From positions 27,535-91,534 of the forward strand of contig CBDBVE010000012.1 in assembly GCA_965212595.1 (NCBI GenBank): a DNA stretch of 64,000 nt, written 5' to 3'. Under the pieces are notes generated by a model. That model did no database searches. It saw nothing but the letters and a program-made list of their open reading frames with translations, and had not been told where the DNA came from. Each line of letters opens with the position of its first letter. Position 1 is the first letter of the stretch. The translations under genes and the position numbers were made by a program. Below, piece by piece: positions 53,373 to 62,445 of this stretch. The DNA comes from Poritiphilus sp965212595 (GTDB lineage Bacteria; Bacteroidota; Bacteroidia; Flavobacteriales; Flavobacteriaceae).

Positions 53373-54050
53373 ATGAGAAAGACAAAACTTTTATCAGGGC
53401 TGGCAGTACTTACAGTTGCCGGAACAATTTTGATCGCAGCAGATCACATCGACGCGCCCTCCTCAATGGGGACAACGGCTGATATTGCTGACTTTTACGC
53501 ATTTGAACCAAGCGAGGGCTCAGACAACACGGCCTTTGTAGTTGACCTGCAATCTAATGTACTCCCGGATCTTGCCTATGGGACCTTTGACGAGGATGTT
53601 TTAACCGAGATCAATATCGATTTAGATGGAGATTTAGTCGAAGATCGTGTTATTCAGGCAATCCCAAGAAATGGACGTATGTATTTCTTTTATGGATCTC
53701 CAAGTGATACAGGCCTGTCAAGTTCCGTACTTACCGAAGCTGCCCTTGGCGATGTGGAAATTTCGACTGCTTCGGCCATAGTAGAGACCACAACCGATGG
53801 CGTAAAGCTTTTTGCCGGCCCCAGACAAGATCCTTTTTTCTTCGACTTCTTCCAATTCAATGCGGTAATTGGCGGAATGGCGCCCGGGGGCTTCAAAGAA
53901 GCTGGAGAAGCAGAAGATACATTCGATGGGGCTAACACCCTGTCAATCGCTGTAGAAATCCCTAACAGTATGCTCGGGACACCTAGTGGAATGAATGCAC
54001 TTGGACTGACGGTCTATAAAGCATGGGTAACTACTAATAAAAAGCAGTAA
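53373..54050 (+). CDS. DUF4331 exported protein
   Basis: 225 residues with a signal peptide (LLSGLAVLTVAGTILIAA), then SSMGTTADIADFYAFEPSEGSDNTAFVVDL and the NTLSIAVEIPNSML block of DUF4331. This is on the short side for the family, which often reaches 300-500 residues. Function is unknown. A lipoprotein gene follows 54 bp downstream and both are likely in one operon. Confidence 0.88.
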   Translation: MRKTKLLSGLAVLTVAGTILIAADHIDAPSSMGTTADIADFYAFEPSEGSDNTAFVVDLQSNVLPDLAYGTFDEDVLTEINIDLDGDLVEDRVIQAIPRNGRMYFFYGSPSDTGLSSSVLTEAALGDVEISTASAIVETTTDGVKLFAGPRQDPFFFDFFQFNAVIGGMAPGGFKEAGEAEDTFDGANTLSIAVEIPNSMLGTPSGMNALGLTVYKAWVTTNKKQ

Positions 54051-54104
54051 ACATTGCTCTGGTTTTAACCCTATAAGTAATTAACAATTTAAAATCCTTA
54101 AAAA

Positions 54105-54890
54105 ATGAAACTTAAAAATAGATTATATGCCTTATTACCACTGTTGTTAGTGGTTGGCTTGAGTAGTTGTAGTAACGATGATGACACAATAGAACCAATG
54201 GCAATGGCGACCTGTAATGATGGTATTATGAATGGTGATGAAACCGGAGTAGATTGCGGTGGGTCTTGTGATCCATGCACTGATGGTGATGGAATGATGG
54301 AAGAACCGGATTTTTCGGGAACTTATGCCCAGGCAGACCATATGGGGCGCCCTGGAATCAACACAGTCCTAAGTTTTGATATGGACGGGCAAGCTAGTGT
54401 AAAAGATGCCCATAATGTAACTATACCTTCCCAGATGGCCGCGGTTTTCCAGGCAGGATTTGAAGCCAGGCTCGAACAATATCACGATGTATACGCCACA
54501 CTGCTGGGACTAGACCCCGCAGCCGTTAACTACGAAAACAATATTTTAGGCCTGGATGCTGCCACCCTGACTGGATATTTGGCAGCCGATGTTCTCGAAA
54601 TCGCGCCAGATCTGCCCACTACATATTTCAATCCAGGAGAAGATGCCGATATGGATGGAAGAATTTTGGTGCCCGATGGAGACGAAGTTGCTCTTACCGG
54701 AAGAACACCTCAGGACGATATTATTGACGTATCACTTATTCTCTTTTTTGGAGGAGCCGAAGGCGATCGTTTTAGCGGACAGGACCTTGATATGGACGGA
54801 ACGGCCGACTTACCGCGCCTAACTTCAGATGGAGTGGGACTTACCGCAACAATCTCTTCGGAATTCCCATATCTCAGTGGACCAGAGTAA
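54105..54890 (+). CDS. Lipoprotein with a Cys-rich CNDGxxNGDExGVDCGG motif
   Basis: 261 residues with a lipoprotein signal (LPLLLVVGLSSC). A short Cys-rich module follows: CNDGIMNGDETGVDCGGSC and then DPC. Asp-rich segments occur in the rest (DADMDGRI, DLDMDGTADL), which may bind calcium. The Cys module recurs in many Bacteroidetes secreted proteins. It accompanies the DUF4331 gene; the body is not recognised otherwise. Confidence 0.75.
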   Translation: MKLKNRLYALLPLLLVVGLSSCSNDDDTIEPMAMATCNDGIMNGDETGVDCGGSCDPCTDGDGMMEEPDFSGTYAQADHMGRPGINTVLSFDMDGQASVKDAHNVTIPSQMAAVFQAGFEARLEQYHDVYATLLGLDPAAVNYENNILGLDAATLTGYLAADVLEIAPDLPTTYFNPGEDADMDGRILVPDGDEVALTGRTPQDDIIDVSLILFFGGAEGDRFSGQDLDMDGTADLPRLTSDGVGLTATISSEFPYLSGPE

Positions 54891-54913
54891 AAACTGAACA
54901 TTAAGACAGGACG

Positions 54914-54943
54914 CGGGAGCGACACTTCCTTATGTTGCTCCCG
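54914..54943 (+). terminator. Stable hairpin without T tract
   Basis: CGGGAGCGACA (54914-54924) pairs with TGTTGCTCCCG (54933-54943) with one wobble. It follows the lipoprotein gene by 24 bp. No run of T follows, so termination is possible but not certain. Confidence 0.45.
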
Positions 54944-55008
54944 TATTCTCAGATACTTCAGTTAGTAATATCAATAGAATTACCCTTGAATACCTAAAAC
55001 TAGAAACA

Positions 55009-56289
55009 ATGAGATTTTTATTCGTCATACTCGCAATAGTGCTGTTTTCTTCCTGCCAGGAAGAAAATGAGATCAGGCAAATTACCACAGAAAGCGACTA
55101 TATAAAATACCTAAACGCAAAGGCTCCAAAAACCACATCTAAGTATTTTAAGTTGTGGAATTCGAAAATAAAACCGGATAGCATGCAATTAACCAGCTTA
55201 GGCATTGTTGCATCTCAATACGGCGTTTATTTTGATGAAACCGGAGACATAAGATATCTTAAAAAAGCAGAAAAAGCACTTGAAAGGGCTGTAGAGATCG
55301 CCGCTATAGGCAAGGCCGATTTTCTCAGAGGTCTAGCCCGCAATTATATTGCACAGCACCGATTTAAAGAAGCTCTCGAGCTAGCCCGACAGGCTCGCGA
55401 GAAGGGCAGTGGTATAAGAGCCTCACAGAACCTTCTCTTTGATATCCAAATGGAATTAGGCAACTATGACGAAGCAGAAAAGCACCTAGATAGTATCAAA
55501 AATATGTCGAGCTTCGATTACCTAATCCGACTCTCAAAATGGAACGACCATAAAGGAGATTTGAATACAGCAATTCATTTTCTGGAAAAGGCAGCCGTAA
55601 AAACTGAAAGCTCCGGTAACAAAGGGCTTCAGCAATGGGTTTATACCAATTTAGCGGATTACTACGGCCATGCAGGCCGCATAAAGGATTCGTACAACCA
55701 CTATCTCAAAGCCCTTGAACTTAACCCCAAAGATGCCTATGCCAAAAAGGGTATCGCATGGATTGTGTTTTCTTATGAGAGGAAGCCCAAAAAAGCCGTA
55801 AAAATATTGGATGCTATTATCAGAGATTACCAGTCTCCTGAAGTTTTCTTATTAAGGGCTGACATTGCTGATTATTTAAGGGATAAAGAAGGAAAGCAAA
55901 AGGCTTTAACTTCCTACTTGGAGCTGGCAAGACAGCCAGATTACGGACCAATGTATAATATGCACAATGCTCAATATTATTTAAACGAGAGTGATAAGGT
56001 TGATTGGGCTCTCGACCTAGCAAAAGAAGAAGTCCAGAACCGCGCTACTCCAGAAACATACGACCTGCTCGCGTACTCCTATTATAAAAAAGGAAATATA
56101 AGCAAGGCGATGAACATTTCTCAAGAGTTCGTGGAAGGCAAAACCGAAGAACCCATGGTGTTGCTAAATCTCGCCGAGCTCTACAAAGCTGCCGGGAAAC
56201 AGGAGGAGGCAGAAAAACTCAAAGAGATCCTATTGCAGGCTATTTACGAATTAGGCCCTGGCTCGGAACAACGTATTCTAAGCTTGTAA
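55009..56289 (+). CDS. TPR lipoprotein
   Basis: 426 residues with a lipoprotein signal (MRFLFVILAIVLFSSC). Repeated helical pairs fit tetratricopeptide units: ADFLRGLARNYIAQHRFKEALELARQAREK, YTNLADYYGHAGRIKDSYNHYLKALELNPKDAYAKKG, and later copies to the C-terminus. The partner is unknown. It follows the DUF4331 pair across a hairpin and ends before a clear terminator. Confidence 0.85.
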   Translation: MRFLFVILAIVLFSSCQEENEIRQITTESDYIKYLNAKAPKTTSKYFKLWNSKIKPDSMQLTSLGIVASQYGVYFDETGDIRYLKKAEKALERAVEIAAIGKADFLRGLARNYIAQHRFKEALELARQAREKGSGIRASQNLLFDIQMELGNYDEAEKHLDSIKNMSSFDYLIRLSKWNDHKGDLNTAIHFLEKAAVKTESSGNKGLQQWVYTNLADYYGHAGRIKDSYNHYLKALELNPKDAYAKKGIAWIVFSYERKPKKAVKILDAIIRDYQSPEVFLLRADIADYLRDKEGKQKALTSYLELARQPDYGPMYNMHNAQYYLNESDKVDWALDLAKEEVQNRATPETYDLLAYSYYKKGNISKAMNISQEFVEGKTEEPMVLLNLAELYKAAGKQEEAEKLKEILLQAIYELGPGSEQRILSL

Positions 56290-56344
56290 GACAGGAATTG
56301 TTCTTTTCCGGTCTGGTTTAATCATGTTTTGTTGTTTTTAGGGA

Positions 56345-56372
56345 AGCACCACGAAAAATTCGTGGTGCTTTT
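56345..56372 (+). terminator. Rho-independent terminator after the TPR lipoprotein gene
   Basis: AGCACCACGAA pairs perfectly with TTCGTGGTGCT around a three-base A loop, followed by three further T. Confidence 0.9.
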
Positions 56373-56833
56373 GGTCTAAAAAGGAATAAAACACCTAATA
56401 TTAATTAATAGGGTTTCTAATTTTTGTAGGTATTTCGTCGAATTTTTGGGATTTTTTTAACGCTTTTGTAGGATTCTATAGATGAAATGCCTACATTCAC
56501 CGTCCAAATGCAAAAAAGCGTTTTTAGCTACCCAGGTATATGAAAACGTGCATGAAGAAAAAAGTGTCCAAATCATTAACCTATAAAAAAGCCCCCGCTA
56601 GTTATGGAATATCTCCTGTTTTTTATTTGGTTTTCAATTATGTTGACTTGTTTGTTGAAGATTATGTTTGCGCATAAATCGCTCCAGGACGTAATGAAGA
56701 AACATCAGTTAGACTAATATAGAAAGCCTATAGCGAAAAGTTACTTTTCTCCAACTCCGCTTAATGAAAGTGCAATTTACCGAAGCCATAAATTCCTTGG
56801 TTTCATGCCCTTATTTCATTTGTACTCGCCAAG
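56373..56833. other. Gene-poor spacer
   Basis: 461 bp after the terminator with no long ORF. It holds one candidate 37-residue membrane peptide (56604-56717). The rest is AT-rich, with several T runs at 56400-56470, and no recognisable RNA gene or promoter was found by eye. Confidence 0.6.
56604..56717 (+). CDS. Candidate 37-residue membrane peptide
   Basis: ATG 56604 to TAA 56717. The peptide begins with a single hydrophobic helix (MEYLLFFIWFSIMLTCLLKIM) and ends with a polar, basic tail (KKHQLD). The shape is that of a small membrane protein, but a chance ORF in AT-rich DNA often looks hydrophobic too. It has no neighbours on its strand and no clear promoter. Confidence 0.35.
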   Translation: MEYLLFFIWFSIMLTCLLKIMFAHKSLQDVMKKHQLD

Positions 56834-58183
56834 CTAAAATTCAAGAATGAAGGTGGTGCCAATACCTTCTCTGGAATGTATTTTCAGGCTACCCCCATGC
56901 ATCTGAACAACCTGTTTTGATAGGCTTAGTCCAATGCCGGTACCTTCAGCCTTAGTGGTGAAAAAGGGAACAAAAATCTCATCAATAATTTCGTCAGGAA
57001 TGCCAGATCCATTATCACTAACCTCAATAAATTTGGATCCTTTCAGACTGACCCCTGCTCGTAAAATAATTACCGGTTCCGAAATTTGCTCCAATGCCTG
57101 GTAGGCATTTTTTGCGAGATTTATAAGGACTTGAACCACCTGCTTTTCGTCAAGGAACAACTCAAGATTTTCTGGCTGACATTCTATACTAAATGCAATT
57201 TTTCTTTTGGCCATTTCCTGGCTCATGAGCACTTCAACTTTAGTAAGGAGGTCTAGAGCCTTTACTATAGATTTATCTGGGGCGGGTACATTCAAGAGAC
57301 TGCGGTAAGATTGTACGAACTCCATTAAACCGGTACCCTGGTCCTGGATTACCTCCAAACCTTTTACCGTGTTTTCGACATGAGACTTGCTGAATGATTC
57401 AACCGGCACCATGCCCTTCGGTGTCTTGAAATACCCAAGAATAGAACCAGAAATAGAGGTAATTGGTGTAATCGTATTCATAATCTCATGGGTAAGAACG
57501 CGGATTAGACGCACCCATGAATCTGTTTCTTTTTCTTCAAGCTCTTTATGAATATCCTGGGCCACCACCAATAAGAGTTCCTCCTTATCTTCGGTAATGG
57601 AGGTAGACTGTATGGCAAGTTGCGTACGTTCTCTTTCGTTTGTGAGCGATATCAGTTTGCTTTCAAAAGGTTTTAGGGAGGCAAAAAGCTTGTAAAGTTC
57701 AGAATCAATCTGCTCTAATTGTCTGACATGATTTAAAGGACTGTGATTTAGCAATTGCTCCATCCTGGGGTTCGCAAATAAGATATGGCCCTTTTTGTTT
57801 AGGGTAAGAACACCAATAGCGGCCCTTTTCAAAATTTCCTGGTAGTATTGTTCTTGCGCTTGCTTTTTTAGGTAAACCTCCTGAATAAGCTCATTAACCC
57901 TATTAAGACTGTGATTTAAGTTCTTAAATGATTTAATAAGATCTTTTTCAGGAAATCGCAGCGTAAAATCTTCATTTCGGATCGCATCGAAGAAATATGC
58001 CAATTTGCGATTAACCCGGTTTAGAAAATTTACCAATGTGATTGTAAAAATCACCAGTAAAATAAGAGCCACCGCTGCCAAAATATAGGCCTTATAAGCG
58101 AAAGCAAAAGCCATGGCAAGAGATGACATGGCCATTAGGATGATCCTCAGAACGAGCTGAATATAGAAATTTCTACTGATCAT
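56834..58183 (-). CDS. NtrB/NtrY-like sensor histidine kinase
   Basis: 449 residues. Two membrane helices (about 8-27 and 30-50), a HAMP-like linker, a PAS-like region (about 110-200), HisKA with the phospho-His in VRLIRVLTHEIMNTITPITS, and a HATPase with NLAKNAYQAL, DNGSGIP and GTGIGLSLS. It phosphorylates the sigma-54 regulator whose stop is 3 bases before its start. This NtrB/NtrC pair is divergent from the efflux operon. Confidence 0.92.
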   Translation of the reverse strand: MISRNFYIQLVLRIILMAMSSLAMAFAFAYKAYILAAVALILLVIFTITLVNFLNRVNRKLAYFFDAIRNEDFTLRFPEKDLIKSFKNLNHSLNRVNELIQEVYLKKQAQEQYYQEILKRAAIGVLTLNKKGHILFANPRMEQLLNHSPLNHVRQLEQIDSELYKLFASLKPFESKLISLTNERERTQLAIQSTSITEDKEELLLVVAQDIHKELEEKETDSWVRLIRVLTHEIMNTITPITSISGSILGYFKTPKGMVPVESFSKSHVENTVKGLEVIQDQGTGLMEFVQSYRSLLNVPAPDKSIVKALDLLTKVEVLMSQEMAKRKIAFSIECQPENLELFLDEKQVVQVLINLAKNAYQALEQISEPVIILRAGVSLKGSKFIEVSDNGSGIPDEIIDEIFVPFFTTKAEGTGIGLSLSKQVVQMHGGSLKIHSREGIGTTFILEF

Positions 58184-58186
58184 ATA

Positions 58187-59548
58187 TTATTTTCTTTTTT
58201 TCAGCTTGTTATAGAGTGTTTGCCTTGTAATTCCTAATTGATCTGCCGCGGCACTATAATTACCCTCGTGTTGGTCTAAAGCCTGCGAAATCATTTGATA
58301 CTCCATTTCATCCAGCGTTTTCGGAACTCTTTCAGAAGTTAACGATTTATTGGAATGAAATGGAAAGTCTGATGGCTTTAGCACATTGCCTTCTCCTAGA
58401 ATCACGGCACGTTCCATAATATGCTGTAGTTCCCTTATGTTTCCTGGCCATGGATATTGCATAAGCTTGTCCATGGCAGCCTGATTGATACGTACGCCTT
58501 GCTTGTCATATTTTTGCGCAAATCGCTTCAAAAAGAAATCGGCTAAAAGAAGTACGTCTTCTCCACGTTCTCTTAAAGGCGGAACTTCCAGGTGAATTGT
58601 ATTTATGCGATAAAGCAAATCTTCCCTGAATAGACCGTCAACCACCATTTTTTGAAGGTCGCAATTCGTGGCGCAAATAAGCCGGATATCTACCTGCTGA
58701 GATTTGTTAGAGCCTACTCTTACAACTGCTTTGTTCTGAATGGCCGAAAGCAACTTTGCCTGCGCTTGAAGAGAAAGGTTGCCAATTTCGTCCAAAAAGA
58801 GTGTCCCGTCATTAGCAGCCTCAAACTTCCCCATTCGGTTTTCTTTGGCGTCTGTAAAAGCACCTTTTACATGCCCAAATAACTCGCTTTCCAACAGGTT
58901 CTCAGAAATAGAACCCATATCAACCCCTATAAAAACTTCGTTTTTCCTACTGGAAGTGCGATGAAGTTCGCGGGCAATTAACTCTTTCCCGCTACCATTT
59001 TCGCCTGTAATAAGAACATTTACCTCTGTCTTACCAATCTTTCTAACAAGGTTTAATACGGTATTCAGAGCTTTTGAGTTCCCGATGATATAATTGCGGT
59101 CCTCATTTATCACCTGCTTGAGCCCACTTTGTTTTTTTCTGAGCTGATAGATTTCCTTTTTTGATTGCCGTAATAGATATGCCGACTTTACCGTTGCAAT
59201 TAATTTTTCATTGTTCCAGGGCTTTAATATAAAATCTGCCGCCCCCTCCTTTAGAGCAGAAACAGCCAGGTCAACCGCACCATATGCCGTCATCATGATC
59301 ACAGAAGTGTTGGGCGACTTCTTTCTGATCTCTTTTAGCCAGAAAAGCCCTTCGTTTCCTGTATTTACACCAGCCGAAAAATTCATATCCAGCAACACGA
59401 GATCTACTTCTCTAAGATTAGGGTAAGACGCAATTTGGTTGGGGTTTGAAATCGTTTCTACCTTTTTGAATTCAAACTGCAATAAGATCTCCAGGGCGCT
59501 GAGCACATTTTGATTATCGTCAATAACTAAAATTCGCGCGTCTGTCAT
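58187..59548 (-). CDS. NtrC-family sigma-54 response regulator
   Basis: 453 residues. Receiver with phospho-acceptor Asp54 in VDLVLLDMNF. The AAA+ domain has Walker A GENGSGKE and the sigma-54 contact loop as GAFTDA instead of GAFTGA; this substitution occurs in many Bacteroidetes members, as far as I recall. A Fis-type HTH closes the protein (NYSAAADQLGITRQTLYNKLKKRK). The divergent efflux operon carries a -24-like element, so it is the likely target. Confidence 0.93.
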   Translation of the reverse strand: MTDARILVIDDNQNVLSALEILLQFEFKKVETISNPNQIASYPNLREVDLVLLDMNFSAGVNTGNEGLFWLKEIRKKSPNTSVIMMTAYGAVDLAVSALKEGAADFILKPWNNEKLIATVKSAYLLRQSKKEIYQLRKKQSGLKQVINEDRNYIIGNSKALNTVLNLVRKIGKTEVNVLITGENGSGKELIARELHRTSSRKNEVFIGVDMGSISENLLESELFGHVKGAFTDAKENRMGKFEAANDGTLFLDEIGNLSLQAQAKLLSAIQNKAVVRVGSNKSQQVDIRLICATNCDLQKMVVDGLFREDLLYRINTIHLEVPPLRERGEDVLLLADFFLKRFAQKYDKQGVRINQAAMDKLMQYPWPGNIRELQHIMERAVILGEGNVLKPSDFPFHSNKSLTSERVPKTLDEMEYQMISQALDQHEGNYSAAADQLGITRQTLYNKLKKRK

Positions 59549-59708
59549 TGAATGTTATTTTTAAGTACATTAAAACTAATAAGCGAAATTTAACCTTCCT
59601 AACAAGTGTAAAATATTTTTACATAATTTGTACAATTTTTTTACAGTAAGGGAAACAGTTCTAGACTAATATTCATTTAAATTCTTGACATTCAGCATAT
59701 TAAAAATG

Positions 59709-59723
59709 TGGCACAGCTATAGT
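59709..59723 (+). promoter_or_regulatory. Candidate sigma-54 promoter of the efflux operon
   Basis: TGGCACAGCTATAGT has a perfect -24 TGGCAC and the correct 10-base spacing, but the -12 dinucleotide is GT instead of GC. The TolC start codon is 30 bp downstream. Its position across from an NtrC-type gene supports it; the -12 mismatch weakens it. Confidence 0.5.
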
Positions 59724-59752
59724 ATATAATCTGGCACAGAAATGAATGAAAT

Positions 59753-61090
59753 TTGAGAAAGCTAATTTACATAAGTATTTTTTTGATCGCTCATAGCGGA
59801 TTTTCACAGGAGGCTTGGACACTTGACGATTGTGTGTCCTATGCCATTGAGCATAACCTTCAGCTTAAAGATTTTAGATATACACAGCAGTCTGGTAAGG
59901 AAACCTACAGGCAATCAATTAGGAGCTTGCTCCCAAACATCAGCGCCTTTTCTAACTATAACATTCGCTTTGGTAGGTCTGTAGATCCTAATGACAACAG
60001 TATTGTAAACACCGACTTCTTTTCCAACAATTACTCCCTGGAATCTACGGTAGATTTATTTAGAGGGTTTCAAAAGATAAACGGGATAAAAGCTTCGAAG
60101 TTTATTTACAGGGCTACACAGCAGGAGACTTTGCAACAAAAATACTTACTTGCTTTCCGTGTCATGGCCGCTTTCTATGACATTCGCTTTTTTGAGGGCC
60201 TCGTAGCGATTTCGAAAGAGCAACAGGCAGTTTCTCAGGCTAATTATGACCTTGTTAAAAGACAGATTGATCTGGGCCTTAAGGCAGGAGCTGATTTATA
60301 TGAGGCAGAATCACAACTCTTGACAGACAAGTTGAGTGTAACCCAAAGTAATAACCAATTGATTGCTGCTAAACTACAGTTAATCCAGGAGATGAATTTG
60401 CCCGATGTAAGTGACATCACTGTACAAACTGCCATTGCAGAACAAACTAATTTTGGCGACAGTGTAGCTATACAATCTGATACCATTTATGCCAAGGCCA
60501 AAAGTTTTATCCCGCTGATTAAGGCCCAGGAGTTGCGTACAAGAGCTGCCAAAAAACAGGTTGCAGTTGCCAGGGGAGACCTATATCCTTCTTTATCACT
60601 TTTTGGAGGTTATGGAACGGGCTATTTTGAAACTACAATAGACTCGCTAGGTACTACGATCCCTTTTAGAGATCAGTTTAGAGACAATACATTCCAATTT
60701 GTCGGTGTCTCTTTGAGCGTCCCCATAAGTAATGGTTGGTCTGCGCGCTCTAATGTAAAACAACAGAAGATTGCCCTGATGCGGGCACAAAATAATCTGG
60801 ATGTACAGGAGCAAGAATTGTTTCAAACTATTCAGCAACTTGTTCAGGAGCATAATGCCTTGAAGTCAGAAATTGAACAAAGCACGCAAAAAGCGGAAGC
60901 CCAGAGCTTGGCCTTCAACATCGCTCAAAAGCGCTACGAGAAAGGACTTATTAACGCTATAGAACTTTTTACAGCCAAAAACCTGTTTGCAAGTGCGCAA
61001 AATGAAAACCTGCAGGTTAGGCTTCGCTTAGAGATCAATAAAAGTACGCTTGATTTCTACAGTGGCCTTCCGGTTTTTAATATTAACTAG
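59753..61090 (+). CDS. TolC-family outer membrane efflux protein
   Basis: 445 residues, starting at TTG 59753 with a signal peptide (LIYISIFLIAHSGFSQ); no ATG fits the frame. The two OEP repeats are visible: WTLDDCVSYAIEHNLQLK opens the first and long coiled helices follow in both. FGRSVDPND is typical of Bacteroidetes TolC proteins in MacB-type operons. It is the outer channel of the exporter encoded downstream. Confidence 0.92.
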   Translation: MRKLIYISIFLIAHSGFSQEAWTLDDCVSYAIEHNLQLKDFRYTQQSGKETYRQSIRSLLPNISAFSNYNIRFGRSVDPNDNSIVNTDFFSNNYSLESTVDLFRGFQKINGIKASKFIYRATQQETLQQKYLLAFRVMAAFYDIRFFEGLVAISKEQQAVSQANYDLVKRQIDLGLKAGADLYEAESQLLTDKLSVTQSNNQLIAAKLQLIQEMNLPDVSDITVQTAIAEQTNFGDSVAIQSDTIYAKAKSFIPLIKAQELRTRAAKKQVAVARGDLYPSLSLFGGYGTGYFETTIDSLGTTIPFRDQFRDNTFQFVGVSLSVPISNGWSARSNVKQQKIALMRAQNNLDVQEQELFQTIQQLVQEHNALKSEIEQSTQKAEAQSLAFNIAQKRYEKGLINAIELFTAKNLFASAQNENLQVRLRLEINKSTLDFYSGLPVFNIN

Positions 61091-61105
61091 TGAATTTAGG
61101 ATGAA

Positions 61106-62356
61106 ATGGATATACAACTAGAAAAGAAGAAAGGACTAAGACCAAAACACTACGGTTATATAGCTTTGGGGATACTGTTGTTGTTTGTTGGCTGGAAGCT
61201 TATTTCAGGTACTGCGATGAACACTTTTCGAACAGAAAAGGACAGACTGTCAATAGCGCAGGCCAACGAAGGAAAGTTTGATGATTATATTACAATCAAC
61301 GGTTATGTGGCGCCTATTGCTACCATTTATATGGACGCCTATGAGGGAGGAAGAGTATCCGAAAAGTTAATCGAAGAGGGAGCCACGGTAAAGAAGGGAG
61401 ATATCATTCTTAAACTTGAAAACAGGGCGCTTTACGAGCAGATACTGGCCAGTGAAAACAATTTAGCTTTAAAGCAAAATGACTTGCGTTCTACCAAACT
61501 CACTTTTGATGCCCGTCAGGTAGAAGGAAGAAAGGACCTGGTTGCGGCTAAGTACGACCTGCAGAAATTAAAACGTAACTATCAGCAAAATGAAGCTTTG
61601 TATAAAGATGAACTTATTTCTAAGGAGGTTTACCTTACCTCAAAAGAAAACTATGAGCTCTCAAAAAACCAATATGACATTATTAAAGTGCAGACCGAGC
61701 AGGATGACGAATTAAGGCGAACCTCCTTATCCGAGTTAGACTCAGATCTCGCCAGAATGCGTCAAACGCTTTCCATGGTCTACGAAAGAATAGATCACCT
61801 TAATGTCAGGGCACCTTCCGATGGGCAACTAGGTTTCTTAGATGCTGAAATTGGGCAGAGTATTGCTCAGGGAGAGCGTATAGGTCAGGTCAATGTGCTT
61901 ACAGATTACAAGATCGAAGCAGATATAGACGAGCATTATATTGACAGAGTGAAGCGAGATCTTACTGCCGTTCTGGAGCGTAACGACAAGGAGTTTCCAT
62001 TGAGAATCAGGAAAGTATATCCCGAAGTACGCAATGGGAAATTTAGGGTAGATCTCGTTTTTACAGGAGATAAACCTGCCACCATTCGCGCAGGGCAGAG
62101 TTACAACATTAAACTGCAGCTAGGAGAATCAAATGATGCCCTCTTAATTCCGAAAGGAAGCTTTTTCCAAAGCACAGGGGGGCAATGGATATTTGTTCTA
62201 GACCCCTCAGGAGCTGAAGCCCTAAGAAGGCCTATCAGGATAGGAAAACAAAATTCAAGATTTTATGAGATTTTGGAAGGCCTTGAACCAGGAGAACAGG
62301 TTATCACTAGCAACTATGATAGTTTTGGAGATGCGGAACGCATTATTTTGAAGTAA
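61106..62356 (+). CDS. MacA/HlyD-type periplasmic adaptor
   Basis: 416 residues. N-terminal membrane helix (YIALGILLLFVGWKLIS), lipoyl-type half motifs (GRVSEKLIEEGATVKKGDIILKLEN and HLNVRAPSDGQLGFLDAEIGQSIAQGERIG) around a long coiled coil (about 125-225), then beta-barrel parts (IRAGQSYNIKLQLGE). It bridges the MacB-like ABC transporter and the TolC protein. It starts 15 bp after the TolC stop. Confidence 0.92.
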   Translation: MDIQLEKKKGLRPKHYGYIALGILLLFVGWKLISGTAMNTFRTEKDRLSIAQANEGKFDDYITINGYVAPIATIYMDAYEGGRVSEKLIEEGATVKKGDIILKLENRALYEQILASENNLALKQNDLRSTKLTFDARQVEGRKDLVAAKYDLQKLKRNYQQNEALYKDELISKEVYLTSKENYELSKNQYDIIKVQTEQDDELRRTSLSELDSDLARMRQTLSMVYERIDHLNVRAPSDGQLGFLDAEIGQSIAQGERIGQVNVLTDYKIEADIDEHYIDRVKRDLTAVLERNDKEFPLRIRKVYPEVRNGKFRVDLVFTGDKPATIRAGQSYNIKLQLGESNDALLIPKGSFFQSTGGQWIFVLDPSGAEALRRPIRIGKQNSRFYEILEGLEPGEQVITSNYDSFGDAERIILK

Positions 62357-62396
62357 AACTGTAACACCAGAGTTAAGAATAACATCGCTATTAAAA

Positions 62397-62445
62397 GAAT
62401 AGGTCAACAAGAATCAATTAACAAGGAGCAATTAACAATCAAGAA
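62397..62445 (+). repeat. Seven 7-bp imperfect repeats ending at a start codon
   Basis: Bases 62397-62445 divide exactly into seven heptads, six of which end in AA; TTAACAA occurs twice. The array stops immediately before the ATG of the ABC ATPase gene, as at 6941-6996. Confidence 0.6.

Noticed and set aside
59732..59737. A second TGGCAC just before the TolC gene
   Set aside because: No GC or similar at the -12 distance, and a start there would fall within the coding region.
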